Shown piece after piece: positions 1 to 11,357 of a stretch of DNA of 59,175 nucleotides. The notes under the pieces were generated by a model. It did not search any database. It had not been told where the DNA came from and saw only the letters and a program-made list of their open reading frames with translations. The translations under genes and the position numbers were made by a program. Position 1 is the stretch's first letter; each line of letters begins with the position of its first letter. Source of the DNA: Gnetum montanum (lineage: Eukaryota; Streptophyta; Gnetopsida; Gnetales; Gnetaceae); contig MNCI01004704.1 of the NCBI GenBank assembly GCA_015680685.1, forward strand, positions 64,001-123,175, written 5' to 3'.

Positions 1-357
1 TTGAGCTTGTAATATGCTTGGTTACTCTGTGTTGGTTTACTTTGTGAATATTTGGATAAATAATAAATTATAGATATTAATATTTAGTTTTTTAAAATTA
101 TTTTCATTTTGAATTTTCTTTTAAAGTAGCATGTGATAATACCTTGGTTAGTTATGTTTGGACCTTAAACCCTTTTTGGTTGGATTAGAAATTATACAAA
201 GTTATTAACTATTCCATAGGAGGGTGCTCCACTAGGCCAATGCTAGGTATTTTTTTCATGTTAAAATATTATTTTTATTAATTTTAAAAGTTCCAAATTA
301 ATTTTATTTGATTTTAAATTTTAGTTTTTCATAATAGAATTTACCTTTTTACTAAAC
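1..357. other. AT-rich flank of the first LTR element
   Basis: AT-rich sequence with no open frame of note and no recognisable repeat. It is the pre-insertion flank of the element starting at 363: the bases up to 362 continue logically at 8100, across the element. No host gene is visible. Confidence 0.6.
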
Positions 358-362
358 CTTAG
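358..362. repeat. Target-site duplication, left copy (CTTAG)
   Basis: The five bases CTTAG immediately precede the left LTR and recur at 8100-8104, immediately after the right LTR. A 5-bp direct repeat is what a Ty3/gypsy integrase leaves, so this marks the exact insertion site. Confidence 0.93.
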
Positions 363-783
363 TGATGAGTGGCGAGGTACCCCTACACTCAACCATACGA
401 AACGATCGTAGCATGCCCGATCCGGTCAAACTCCACAAACTAAATGCCTAAACGCCCCATGGAACACTTGGGGTTAATCATTCGTTGTCTTTCCAGACTT
501 ACTTGTTGTTGTCACGGTGTATGGTTAAGTAAGTCTGAGGTATACAATTTTTATGGTCTTTTATGGTTTTTCTCCTATGCTATGAGGTGAAGTGTTGAGA
601 GAACTAATTAACTCTAACTAAGGAACTAAGTCTAAATTAACTATCATCAGCATCCGTTCCCACTTACTGTACACACCCTGAACTATGCAACTATGGCTAC
701 CAAATGCTAATCGTTACTAGGATTACCACACGTAACGCACGTGCTCGAAGTGGTCGTACTGAGGCACTTAACTAACCTAAGTG

Positions 784-1215
784 TGATAAGCATCCATTCC
801 TTGGCTAATCGTACACACCTGTGGATGCTCGTAACCAAGTTGTACTTATCCCACATTCTAGGAGTTGAGGGTGAGAGAACCTAATCGCGATGAGCATCCG
901 ATTCCTTAACTAGCCGTACACATTCGTAGATGCTCGTAATCAAGTCGTACTCATACCACGTTGCGATGAGCAGCTGATTCCTTGACTAGCTGTACACATC
1001 TATAGATGCTTGTAATCAAGTCGTACTTATCCCACGTTCTAGGAGTTGAGGATGAGAGAATCTAATTGCGATGAGCAACCGATTCCTTGACTAGCTGTAC
1101 ACATCTGTAGATGCTCGTAATTAATTCGTACTCATACCATGTTGCGATGAGCAGCCGATTCCTTGACTAGCCGTACACATCCATAGATGCTTGTAATCAT
1201 GTCGTACTCGTACCG
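784..1215. repeat. Tandem repeat array inside the left LTR (5 units)
   Basis: Units begin near 784, 889, 965, 1071 and 1147 with GATGAGCA or a close variant. Each continues with a conserved core (ATTCCTTGACTAG, then GTACACA, then GATGCTCGTAA). Alternate units are followed by a linker around TTCTAGGAGTTGAGG. Two units plus one linker make a 181-bp higher-order period. The right LTR has only three units (7502, 7606, 7682), so one higher-order unit was gained or lost since insertion. Confidence 0.88.
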
Positions 1216-1475
1216 CACTAACAACAGGTAATAAATAATAAGTAAGAAATAACATGTAATAAACCTATTCCATGCACTGCAAGGTTTATCCACAAAGCTC
1301 ATCTTTATTGCCGTACACAACTTGCGTTTAGGTACAAAGATGCTCGAATAAAGAGTTGTTCACTTGGGGACTCCTACTGTGGGCACATGGAAAATATTCT
1401 ATCTCTGGAGTGATCAAACTGGCAGAGTTTCCGTACTTTAAGCCTAGGATGGAAAATGAGGGGAGTGCTACCTCT

Positions 1476-1485
1476 TATTTATATA
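1476..1485 (-). promoter_or_regulatory. TATA-type box in left LTR
   Basis: The minus strand reads TATATAAATA. Its counterpart in the right LTR lies at 8011-8018. Being in the 3' LTR, this copy could only drive transcription out of the element towards position 1. Confidence 0.6.
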
Positions 1486-1501
1486 TTTGGTGGTGGACCA
1501 A

Positions 1502-1521
1502 GATATCGCGTACGCGATATC
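1502..1521. other. 20-bp perfect palindrome in LTR U3
   Basis: GATATCGCGTACGCGATATC equals its own reverse complement. Further GATATCGC copies follow at about 1533 and, in the right LTR, at 8037-8074. The motif sits just upstream of the TATA-type box in the sense direction, where enhancer elements of LTR promoters lie. Confidence 0.8.
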
Positions 1522-1585
1522 GCAGGGGATGACGCGATATCGCATGGGATGCAATATCACAGCTTGTGTGAATCGCGTCTCATCA

Positions 1586-1619
1586 TACCCCCATGACTGA
1601 ATGAAAACTCGTCCTCGAG
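1586..1619 (-). other. Polypurine tract and preceding CTCGAG module
   Basis: On the minus strand CATGGGGGTA (1586-1595) directly abuts the 3' LTR and is preceded by CTCGAGGACGAG (ending at 1619). This is the usual plus-strand primer position. The same module precedes the plus-strand LTR at 38627, which ties the two elements to one family group. Confidence 0.8.
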
Positions 1620-2881
1620 TTCCTTACAATAATATCAGGAAGGTATGGAATTATTGAGGGGAATGAAACTAATGGGATGACATGTGAATGGATCATTATT
1701 ACAAGACTTGATAAAACTGGTGTTCATGACAACAAGGGTGAACACCTTATTACAATGACATCAGGCCTTTGTTGGCAACTAAGAAAGCGAGAGAGAGATA
1801 GAAAGAAGTGTTGTTGCTGCCAACACAAAGATTGCGCTTTTCATTGTCCATCCATAAGCGCGCCATCAATCTTACTCCTTGCATAGCTGCTTCAGCGCTG
1901 CTCCATTCCAAGTGTTTGCTCCAGATCCAATCCGTTGTTGTATAATCACCATCTGCACACACACCACAATCATATATTAGCAAGGGTAAATGAATCATCA
2001 TGTAATTAATACCTTGCTTCGGTGTAGGTTCATTGGCTAGGTTGTGGTATAGCTGATATGGATCTGGGAATATGTTACAAATGACTATCAAAGGTGTAGG
2101 GGTTAGGAAGAAAATCAAAAATTTCGGGGCTAGGAGAAAATCAAAAAAGTGGGCCCCATGCCCCCATGACTAATTGCGAACCTCCGGTAGCATTAGAATG
2201 GAGAAAGAAAAGGAGTAAGAAAGAGAGATAAAAAGGACAACTAAAAACATCAGTGAAATGGATGTCAAGATGGAAATGAACAAAATGAAATTAATTTCAA
2301 AAATGCTAAGGGAAAGAATTTAAAAAATTCTCCAAATAGGAATATCAGTGGGTCCTCCCCAAAGCAGGCTCATGCCCTTAATGCCCTGACAAACCCACAT
2401 TCAAAGAGTTTGTAGGCTCTGGGAACGTCCTTTGAAACAAGAGTTAAAGTCTTAACCGCAAGAATTTACCGAAAAGAAAACAATGCATTATTAAAAATAT
2501 ATACACTAATGATACAACCAGCAATGAGGTGAACCATGAAGAGAAGGATGGAGAGAATAGAATGGAATGGAATCCCAAGGACAAGGTGGTGTATAGCCCC
2601 TTGTGTGTTTTATGATTAATGTGACTTGGCAAGTCTCATTCCAACTCTGGCCTCAAACCAACCATGTCCAGTGACTTCACATCAATGCATTTGGTTAAAC
2701 CATCCACTTGGATAACGAGGATGCATCTCCAAAAAGCCACCACCATTTCGACGAAAAAAAGGAGAGAATGGGAAGCAAGAAGGGCCTTAGTTAGAGGGAA
2801 TACTTTTGGTTCCATAACCAGTGCTTGTAGCCCAATTTATTCATCTAAGGGGTGTGCTTTGAATTCCCACATTATTTTTTT

Positions 2882-3100
2882 TTGAATTTTATGTTTTGTA
2901 TTTTTATGCGTGAGAACCACACCAGGCAAAGACTTCTTATTTTTATTGTCTCAGCTTTCGATAGATGGGGTAACATCGGAACAATAAGAANTTGAATTTT
3001 ATGTTTTGTATTTTTATGCGTGAGAACCACACCAGGCAAAGACTTCTTATTTTTATTGTCTCAGCTTTCGATAGTTGGGGTAACATCGGAACAATAAGAA
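2882..3100. repeat. 109-bp direct duplication around a single N
   Basis: 2882-2990 and 2992-3100 are the same 109 bases with one mismatch, separated by the lone unknown base at 2991. A near-perfect duplication meeting at an N is most simply an unmerged contig overlap. Confidence 0.9.
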
Positions 3101-3457
3101 AACTCAAGAAGAAAACATCCAAGAACCCAAGAGAATGACAAACAAAAAAGCATCAAGTTCCCTTGAAGTCACACCCTTTTCAACCCTTGAGTCCTTCCTT
3201 AGTTTGAGAAATACCCAGTCACCGATTCATTTTAAGTTCTTATTAGAAGGGGACTATACATTTCCAAGCTGAGAGAGACCAAAAAATTGTTGGATGGATG
3301 GATGAAGTGATCTCATTGCCTACCATATCAGAAGAAACATACCTTAGTATCAACATTGTAAGTTAAAGGTAAAAATCAAACATTAGCAATCAATATGAAA
3401 ATAGTTCATACCATCATCCCAAACACTTATTGGGTGACGAACTTACATGGTGGATGG

Positions 3458-3477
3458 CACACACACACACACACACA
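3458..3477. repeat. (CA)n microsatellite
   Basis: Ten uninterrupted CA dinucleotides in the 3' region of element 1. Confidence 0.95.
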
Positions 3478-3833
3478 AAATGGAAAAGTATAATGATGTT
3501 GTAAAAGAAAAACAAGAAAAGTTAAAGAAATTTGTAAAACAAAAATGTGTAAAACAAAAACGTCGTAAAAAAAATCAAAAAAGAACTGAGGTCCCCATAT
3601 GATCAGCATAGGTGGCCATCTCCCCCATGATTGAGTTGTAAGGGAGAGATCTCAAATAATGAGCATTTGTTTGAATTTCGTAGAAGTGCCCAACTTCTCC
3701 CAACTGATGTTCTTAGGTTGAGGGATGGAAGTTGGCAACGCTCATATTTCAATGTGTCTATGCCTTCGTTGTTGGCATGGGTTTCCTCAGTTCGTTCCAT
3801 GCATATTTTTCTGCTCCTTCTAGTAGCCATCAA

Positions 3834-4499
3834 TCACGGGGTGTCTACTAATTCTTGTGTGGTTGCTACATACAGGCATCTTTGTTGTAAATTTTCAAGG
3901 GCACACCTGTTACATGGAGGAGATGAGCATCCCTCCATGTCATCACCCGATGAATCTCTGTATGTGATGCATGGAACTTTCCTCTTCTCAATCTTTCCAC
4001 AAATGTTTATCTTAGAGATTTCCAAGGAAATATTGCGGATCCTAAGGCATGCATCTACTGTACTAAGCCATGCCCTTCCCATTATAATCGGGAAGTCCCC
4101 TTCATTGTTGTTAACTTCAATCACCAGGAAATTAGCTGGGTAAGACCAACCACACACAGTGGTGATGATGTCCTCCACCAATCCTAAGGGAATGGTGATG
4201 GACTAGTCTGCCAGCTCTAGTTGAATGTTGCTCTTCTTAAGTTGGGGCAGGTTCCAGGTGTGATATATCTTTTGTGAAATTAAGTTGAATCCAGAACTTG
4301 AGTCAAGAAGAGCCCTATGTGGTTCATTTCTAGCGATCTGTAAATAGATTAAGGGACTCCCAGGGTCAATTAGTTTCCTAGGAAGACGATTCACCTTGAT
4401 CCAGTTAGTTACGGTATGCGTTAACACAACTGTATGCGTTAGGCTCTGATTTTGGACAGAAGGGTGCTCTAAAGTGTTAGATGGTGGAGGATTGTACAT
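3834..4499 (-). pseudogene. Retroelement aspartic protease remnant, element 1
   Basis: Two open pieces in the same direction (4499-4203 and 4181-3834) make a retropepsin-like domain. The active-site region reads LLDSSSGFNLIS, followed by the hydrophobic-beta, ELAD and SYPANFLVIEV stretches and then IMGRAWLS. These are the marks of Athila-type proteases, which cut Gag-Pol. The first Asp is kept, but the usual DSG or D-S/T-G is disturbed. One in-frame stop separates the halves. Downstream the frame runs directly into the end-of-pol sequence, so RT, RNase H and integrase are missing. Confidence 0.8.
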
Positions 4500-4599
4500 A
4501 GTCCCAACTGCTTGTTTTTGTGAGAGTTTGTCTAGGCTTTTGGTTCTGAAGTAAGGTCTTCTCTTTTTACAGTTGTCAGAACCAGCAGCTGGTTGGATC

Positions 4600-6937
4600 T
4601 TTACAGCTCTCGCAGCGTGACGTTGCTGCGGTTAAGGAGGAAGTTCCCCTTGCATTGTTGGAGCAAGAGGTGTTATGGGAACTACTTGTGGTGGAAGAGG
4701 TGCAGATGGATTAGGAGGATGGTGTGGGTATGGAGTGTCTCCTGGAGGAGAAGGAGTCCTTCTAAAGTACTCCCGAGCTTGGTAGTGACGGTTGGAGGTT
4801 GCGTGACCCATAGAGTCACTTGGAGAAATCGACTGCTGCACATAATATCCATAAGGGTCAGGCTACCGGTAGGGGTACTGTTGTTTCAGCGATGGTATCC
4901 CCCATGACTGTGGGTATTACCATTGCTGATGCTGTCTGATGGGCTGAGGTGGAGTTCCACTTGGATAATATGTTAGTGGTTGGTGGAACTGCCTTGGGTT
5001 ACCTTGTGGATAAGGTAACCTTTGAGGTGTTTTCCATTGATTGACTCTTGGATTTAGTGCATACATCCCAGAATCCTGTAGATGTGAGATAATGGGGAAA
5101 CATCCCTTGGGATGGTCATCGTGGCAGATCTCACATCCACTTTCATCATCTGTGTCAGAATCTACAGCCACATCGGAGTTAGTGATTTTCCCCTTACCCT
5201 TGTTATGTGCAAGGCTTGAATCTCTCCACTTTTTCTTACCTTTGTCACTACTTTGTTCTACCTTAGACTCTTCTACAATTTTTAAGATGGTTTCTATTTT
5301 AGAGTCTAAGGAACTTCATACGTCATCTATCTTAGCCGCTATTTCCATTGTTAATTTTTGGATCGGAAAGGTTTTCCGGTTCACCAACTCTTTGATTGGT
5401 GACTCATCCTCTTCATCACAAAATTTCACTCCCTTCTTTCCAAGGGAGGGATCACGGTTGTAATCCTCTGCACTTTCCCTTTTGCGTAGCTCACCTTCTT
5501 CATTTGCTACTTACTCCAACAAGCTTTGCACTTCATGGGCTCTAAGTTTTGATAATTGCCCTTGGGCATAAGTTCCAAGGGTCCTTCTGGTTTCATGCCT
5601 TAGCCCATCCATGATGTGGCGCAGTTGATCCCATTGTGTGTACCCATGGCCTGGGAAATGATGTAACAATGTGTAATAGTAGGCCATGGTAGCATCCAAG
5701 GGTTCGTGATGACCTTTCTTCCAGCCTTGGATCTACTTACGCAAATTGGACACTATGGAGTATGTTTGATACTTTTCGTTGAACAGTTCTAGCATCGTAC
5801 TCCACCTCCTGATGGTTTTCCGATTCTAAGGACTAGTACCAACTATTTGCTTCTTTGGTGAGTATCCTTGGGAACAACTTAAGTTTTTTCCACTAACTGT
5901 CTATATTCTGCAAGGCACAAGCATCGTGGAATGCCTGTAAATGATTTTGCGGATCAGCATTGTATCCCCCTTCAAATCATGGGATATTGTTCATGTCTAA
6001 TCGTTTGATCCGACTATCCTTCAAATGCCTTCCTAACTACCTCTATTATGTCAAGCATACTTCGGGTTGCGAGTAGGGGCTCCTCATGATCATCTCTTTC
6101 ATGATGCCTGTGATGTATGCATGGTTCCCTACTCTCCCTACGTCCTTGCCCTTATCCTCTCTCTTGACTTTCCCATCAAGGTCTTTCGTCCTTTTTACCT
6201 TTATCCTCATCTTCATGTTCATGGTGGCTACGCCCAGATGTGGAAGGAGAGGGTGAGTGATGTGAAGAAGGGGAAGAAGAAGGGGAACCATTTCCATGAT
6301 GATGTTTCTTGCCTTCTCTTTGACTGCTATGGCCCTGATCGTGGTGATGATCTAGGTGCCCGTCCTTAGCATAAGTGGTTGTTCCCTCTGTGAATAGTTG
6401 GTGTTCACGGGCATCAGAACTAGGGATATGTATCGTTGATCGTATGTTCTGATACCCTTCCTCCTCAGCATCGTTAGGAGGGGGAATATCATTTGTTAAA
6501 GAACCTGTGATAATGGGTTCCTCATCTCCTATTTCGCTAAGGACATGCGGGGCTTTGCCCTTTAGAAAAGTATGTTGACTCTCCTGCCTTAAGTCTCTCA
6601 TACGTTGGGCATCTATGGGATAATAATCCCTCATGTTAAAATCATCCACAACGTATTCAGCATATAGTTCTTGCATGCCAATATGTGCCAAGGCACGGAA
6701 AAGCATACGAGAGATTGATCAATCTAGGGGTAACACGATGTTACCTTGCAAATCTCTCCACCGCAACTGTTCATCTTGATGGAGAATAAAAGTAAAATTG
6801 GGGATATACACATGGGGGGGAGTATATGTCATTTTATATTGTTTAGGACTTGGCTGATTTTGGTTATGTGTTTTATGTTACTGAATGTCTCGTGTATGAT
6901 CCTTAGGAGGTGAGTTGCTCTTATGAGAAGAAGCCAT
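4600..6937 (-). pseudogene. gag remnant, element 1
   Basis: The minus-strand ATG at 6937-6935 opens a frame (MASSHKSNSPP) that continues, after two stops, into the piece at 6706-6176. The central Retrotrans_gag-like core lies around 6040-5510 in several frames and ends with a clean piece at 5699-5511 containing YYYTLLHHFPGHGY and the YAQGQLSKLRAHE stretch. A zinc-knuckle-like CEICHDDHPKGC (spacing C-x2-C-x3-H-x3-C) occurs at about 5130, followed by a proline-rich tail to 4632. Gag forms the virus-like particle of the retroelement. Several stops and frameshifts show that it is dead as a single protein. Confidence 0.78.
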
Positions 6938-7060
6938 TTTTATTAGTGTGCTAATTTCACCATTAGATAAATTTTTCTGATGATTAACCCAAAGGTTTGT
7001 TAAGGCTCACAATGATATGAGTGATATCCCTTATGTTCTATTCAACGCACAAACACTTAG

Positions 7061-7078
7061 CCCTCGGCAACTGCTCCA
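7061..7078 (-). other. Primer-binding site of element 1
   Basis: One base inside the 5' LTR the minus strand reads TGGAGCAGTTGCCGAGGG. It resembles the TGGCGCCGTTGCCGGGG-type site, complementary to the 3' end of tRNA-Asp, that is common in plant Ty3/gypsy elements. Position and TGG start are seen directly; the tRNA identity is inferred from family knowledge. Confidence 0.78.
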
Positions 7079-7079
7079 A

Positions 7080-8099
7080 TGATGAGTGGCGAGGTACCCC
7101 TACACTCAACCATACGAAACGAGCGTAGCACGTGCAATCCGGTCGAACTCCACAGACTAAATGCCTAAATGCCCCATGGAACACTTCGGGTTAATCATTC
7201 ATTGTCTTCCTAGACTTACTTGTTGTTGTCACGGTGTATGGTTAAGTAAGTTTGAGGTATATGATTTTTATGGTCTTTTATGGTTTTCTCCTATGCTATG
7301 AGGTGAAGGGTTGAGAGAACTAACTAACTCTAACTAAGGACCTAAGTCTAAATTAACTAGCATCAGCATCTGTTCCCACTTACCGTACACACCCTGAACT
7401 ATGCAACTATGGCTACCAAACGCTAATCGTTACTAGGATTACCACACGTAATGCACGTGCTCGAAGTGGTCGTATAGGGGCACTTAACTAGCCTAAGTGT
7501 GATAAGCATCTGTTCCTTGGCTAACCGTACACACCCATGGATGCTCGTAACCAAGTCGTACTTATCCCACGTTCTAGGAGTTGAGGGTGAGAGAACCTAA
7601 TCACGATGAGCAGCTGATTCCTTGACTAGCTGTACACATCCGTAGATGCTCGTAATCAAGTCGTAGTCATACCACGTTGCGACGAGCAGCCGATTCCTTG
7701 ACTAGCCGAACACATCCATAGATGCTTGTAATCAAGTCGTACTCATACCACACTAACAACATGTAATAAATAACAAGTAAGAAACAACATATAATAAACC
7801 TATTCCATGCATTGCAAGGTTTATCCACAAAGCTCATCTTTATTTCCATACACAACTTGCGTTCAGGTACAAAGCTGCTCGAATAAAGAGCCGTTCACTT
7901 GGGGACTCCTACTGCGAGCACATGGAAAATATTCTATCTATGGAGTGATCAAACTGGCATAGTTTCGCTACTTTAAGCCTAGGATGGGAAATGAGGGGAA
8001 TGCCGCCTCTTATTTATAGATTTGGCGGCGGACCACGATATCGCGGCTTGTGCGAATCACGTACGCGATATCGCGGCTTGTGCAAATTGTGTCTCATCA
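7080..8099 (-). repeat. 5' LTR of element 1 (right copy)
   Basis: 1020-bp LTR with the same ends as the left copy (TGATGAG, CTCATCA). It has three copies of the internal tandem unit. In the sense (minus) direction it starts at 8099 with CpG-rich GATATCGC repeats, then the TATA-type box at 8011-8018, and ends at 7080 next to the primer-binding site. Confidence 0.95.
8011..8018 (-). promoter_or_regulatory. TATA box of the 5' LTR promoter, element 1
   Basis: The minus strand reads TATAAATA, about 80 bp inside the U3 end. This is the copy positioned to drive the element's own transcript through gag. Confidence 0.7.
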
Positions 8100-8104
8100 C
8101 TTAG
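8100..8104. repeat. Target-site duplication, right copy (CTTAG)
   Basis: Directly follows the right LTR and matches 358-362 exactly. Confidence 0.93.
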
Positions 8105-9880
8105 TATGCCCTTTTAAGTATAAATACTTAAGAATCAATCCTTTACAAATCATTCAATTGCATTTTTGACATCTTGAAGAAAAATCCAAAGAGAAAGAGC
8201 CTACTATATAAAAGAAAAGAGAGATCTTGATCTGTGCTATCATTCAAGATCCTTGTAAGTAAGGCATTATAGATCTTGTTTTAGGTTTAGGTTCAATCAC
8301 CTTGTTGACCTTTGAATTCACTTAGGCTTTAGAGCCAATTTGGGAGAGTTTATCTATGCAAGAGTTTTTTAGTTACAATGCTATCCATCAGGCAAGAAAA
8401 ATTTACTACAATGCTCATCTTTTGAATTTTTGTAATATTTGGTTATGTGTACATCCATTTGGTTTGGTTTATTCAACAACTATTTGATAAAATGTTTTGA
8501 GACTCTTTCTCTACTACATTTAATTTTGTTTATGCATGTTTTTGAGATTTAATATTATACTATTGATTTATCATGCATGGAATTTTAAACATTAAATTTT
8601 ACTCCTTATAGATTTTTTTTATTCCCTTTTGCTTCTACCAAATTTTTGGATCATAGAACTAAATTTTTCTATTGTAATTCATGTTTTGAGACCTAAGCTA
8701 ACTTTGGATGATGATAGCACAAAAGAAAACACTATTTAGCATTGTAGTGCAAATCATGAGGTATCCTTACCAATGTATTATGATCCTATATCATGCTCAC
8801 AATGAATAATGATATCAACGGTATATTCCATTTGTTAATACAAGCAAATTTTGTAAAGAAACCCCCTTGCATTTTGGATCCCAAAAATTACAAAAATGGA
8901 CAAAAATGTAGACTTTATGGCTACTTGAAGTAATTGAAAATAAAAAACATCATCAAATACATTTTTTAGGATGTTAGATATGTAGAATAACTCGTAAACT
9001 TTTAGATTCCATTCTTTTATCTTTTCTTGATTTTAATTCTTTTAGAAGCTTGGAAAACAATTTTAGTAGTTTTTGGATTCCTATTTGGTAAAAACTTCAT
9101 TAGGTTTTATATTTTATTTTGTTCTAGTTAAGTCTTTTGGACACATTTCTTCATCACCTAGGGTTTTGTATTTGATTTATGTTTGGCACTAAGGCTTTAT
9201 ATGTTTTGGTGATGCTTATATGGGTTACATTTCTTAGCAAGTATCTTTTATTTTGATTTGTGGAGTTAGAATAGAGAGAGTGGCTAGTTGGTTTTCAAGG
9301 AACTCTAAGGCATATTAAAAGCTTTCACTATCTATAGTAGTGGAGTCCATGCTTCATTGCCTTTAATAACATAGTATTTGAGGGTGAAGAGAGTAGGAGA
9401 CTTTAGGCTTATCACCCTGTGTATAATAAAAATCCATGTAGTATTTCAACTGGTATCAAATTTAAGAAATTATAAATAAGTTTAGTTGGCACAATTTTTT
9501 TTGATTTTGGCATTCTTTTGGAAAATCTTATTATGCACAATTTGTACACATCTCAACTTTAACATTTGAAAATTGAAAGAAGGTATTATGCTTTCATAAT
9601 ATTTGGGTTTAGGGATGGTGATGGATTCTTTGGATATTTTGATAATATTTATTTTATTTTAATGTTTTTTATTCTATAATATTTATACTTGGATGCTTTA
9701 TACTATCCACCTACTCGTTAGTTGATTCCAAAACTTGTAAGGGAGTACTTTTAATTTGTTTTTCCTACATAATCTTAGGACAAGGATTATATTTTTCCTT
9801 TTATTTTTTCTTTTATTTTTTCCTTTTAGGTGATTTAGTTAGTAGTGAGAAGGATGAGTTAGCTAGAGAAGCTTATGCTT
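8105..9880. other. AT-rich intergenic sequence
   Basis: No convincing coding frame on either strand. A TATATAAAAG stretch at about 8205 followed by purine-rich sequence looks LTR-leader-like, but no partner copy exists in the window. Long T-rich tracts occur near 9620-9830. Confidence 0.5.
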
Positions 9881-9884
9881 AAGC

Positions 9885-10200
9885 ATCATGTCTTCCAAAG
9901 AACCTTAACCATCAATATAACCTTACTTTTCAACTTCTTTTATATCCTATCAACTATGTTCATTGGTTTATCCACCTGATTAAGATTAAGTTTTAATTGA
10001 ACATCATGCTAGTTTACCATATGGCTTTGATTTGAAACATGCTTTCTTAACATTAACACACAAAATACATCATGAATCTCTAATAGTCGTGGTGGAAAAC
10101 TAATTTGATGTGCCACTTTTGCAACTCTTTTCAAGACCTCAAAGGGACCAACAAACCTTGATGTAAACAAATTTGATATCCAAACCTTTAACATGTGACT
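9885..10200 (-). pseudogene. Chromovirus-like integrase C-terminus/chromodomain remnant
   Basis: The minus-strand piece 10194-10009 contains SRFVGPFEVLKRVAKVAHQI, then PPRLLEIHDVF and LMLRKHV. This is the GPY/F-type C-terminal end of plant chromovirus integrases. Past a stop the frame continues to about 9885 with residues resembling the linker and chromodomain (VDRI, KKLKSKVILMVKVLWK). Upstream pol domains are not recognisable. The same remnant lies in copy B at about 41850-42130. Confidence 0.72.
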
Positions 10201-11310
10201 TATAAATAAGTCTTAAAATAATTTAACTATCAATTTGATGACGCTATTTTAAAAGAAAATGGCAAATTTTTTTTAATGATGATCAATTTCATGAAAGTGG
10301 AATTATGCAGATGTGATGAGGTACCATTGGTATGAGATACAACTTGGCCTTAGACTTGGGAAAATGGTGAACATGCTATGCATTTAAATTATCCTATGAT
10401 TTTTCATGGTAATATGCCCTATGTTCAAGAGGATAGAGGTTCTATCCCTATACTTTCTTTCCCATGCTTTCATTGTACATGCTCTATGTTCACCTCATCA
10501 TGTGTCATGTCTCAAGTACCATAAATGGAGAAGCTAATATGAAATTATTGGAAATAATGTACCCTCACCAATAAATCATTAGGTGCAAATGGACACCTTC
10601 ATGGTCAATTATTTAGGAACATAGTGGATAGGATCTTTCTTGTGCCTACCTACTTCGATAATTTTTGGTGCAAGAACCAAGGATATCCTAATGTCTCTTA
10701 TCTAGTTGGTTCCAATTTGGAAAATGTCAATAAGCTTTTGACTAATTTTATGCATATTCTCTATGATTCCTACTTGAAATTGTTTTGTTAATTTTATTTC
10801 TGTATATTCAAATCTTTTATGTGGGAATTCCAAGTGCTAAGAACTTTCTTATTTTTATAAAACCTATTTGGCTAGGCTTACAAACATTTAAAAATTAAAT
10901 TTTGTAATGGAAGATCATAGTTTTTACAAAAAAATACCATTGATTATGCATTGCATCAACATTCCTTAACAACTAACTAAATTTGAAACTGAAACTAGAA
11001 TAGTTTTTTATTATGTCCTCAAACTTGTAGGATCTATTAGATAGAGGAAATGTACATAGAATGCATAGCAAACACTTAATAAAGTAAATCATTTGCATAA
11101 TACATTTGTATCTCTATGAAAATGTGATTAAAATTATATCCAACAAATTTATTACAAAATTTATTTCATTGAAAATTATTTTTAAAAGTATAAAACTTCC
11201 CTAATTTTAATCATCACATGACATATAGTTAAGATTTTTTCAAAATAAGGAGAAAAACTTTGAAGAAAGGCTAATATAGCTATGACACAAATTTTGTAAT
11301 CATATGCTAT
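9885..11310. repeat. Dispersed repeat, copy A
   Basis: Matches 41845-43770 in the same orientation over its whole length, with scattered substitutions. Copy B holds about 535 extra bases (43022-43557) that are absent here. The low-coordinate end contains the pol C-terminus on the minus strand. The rest is AT-rich without coding content I can recognise. It joins the Athila-like element 2 sequence at about 11.31-11.34 kb. Confidence 0.88.
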
Positions 11311-11357
11311 GTACGTATCATAAATTTCTCAGATTCATTAATGCAAGAGACTAAGGA

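Larger units (their letters stand above)
363..1585 (-). repeat. 3' LTR of element 1 (left copy)
   Basis: 1223-bp LTR with 7-bp inverted ends TGATGAG and CTCATCA. It matches 7080-8099 throughout, but it is about 200 bp longer because it carries five instead of three copies of an internal tandem unit. A TATA-type box on the minus strand lies at 1476-1485. A CpG-rich palindromic block sits next to the U3 end. Confidence 0.95.
1620..3600 (-). other. 3' non-coding region of element 1
   Basis: No convincing coding sequence. The segment around 2640-2880 resembles 13490-13680 of the second Athila-like element, so it is the family's 3' untranslated stretch. It holds the N-linked duplication at 2882-3100 and a CA microsatellite at 3458-3477. 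Another ATGGGGG-type tract (minus strand, about 2150) echoes the purine tract. Confidence 0.6.
363..8099 (-). mobile_element. Athila-like Ty3/gypsy LTR element, non-autonomous (RT/IN deleted)
   Basis: A 7737-bp unit bounded by two related LTRs (363-1585 and 7080-8099), both starting TGATGAG and ending CTCATCA, and by CTTAG duplications. Reading on the minus strand the order is 5' LTR (7080-8099), primer-binding site (7061-7078), gag, protease, 3' region, purine tract (1586-1595), 3' LTR. No RT, RNase H or integrase is present: the protease frame runs at about 3.83 kb into sequence whose end (minus-strand residues HGGDGH near 3620) matches the end of pol in the element at 14.3 kb. The missing block is therefore an internal deletion. 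The LTRs are roughly 93% alike over the first 240 bases by eye, so the insertion is not recent. Lineage is assigned from the protease/gag style and the tRNA-Asp-like primer site. Confidence 0.88.

Noticed and set aside
1750-2118. 122-codon minus-strand frame in the 3' region of element 1
   Set aside because: No recognisable motif, and element 2 has no matching frame at this place.
6067-6369. Plus-strand open frame opposite gag of element 1
   Set aside because: Shadow of the low-complexity His/Ser-rich minus-strand gag; no family resemblance.
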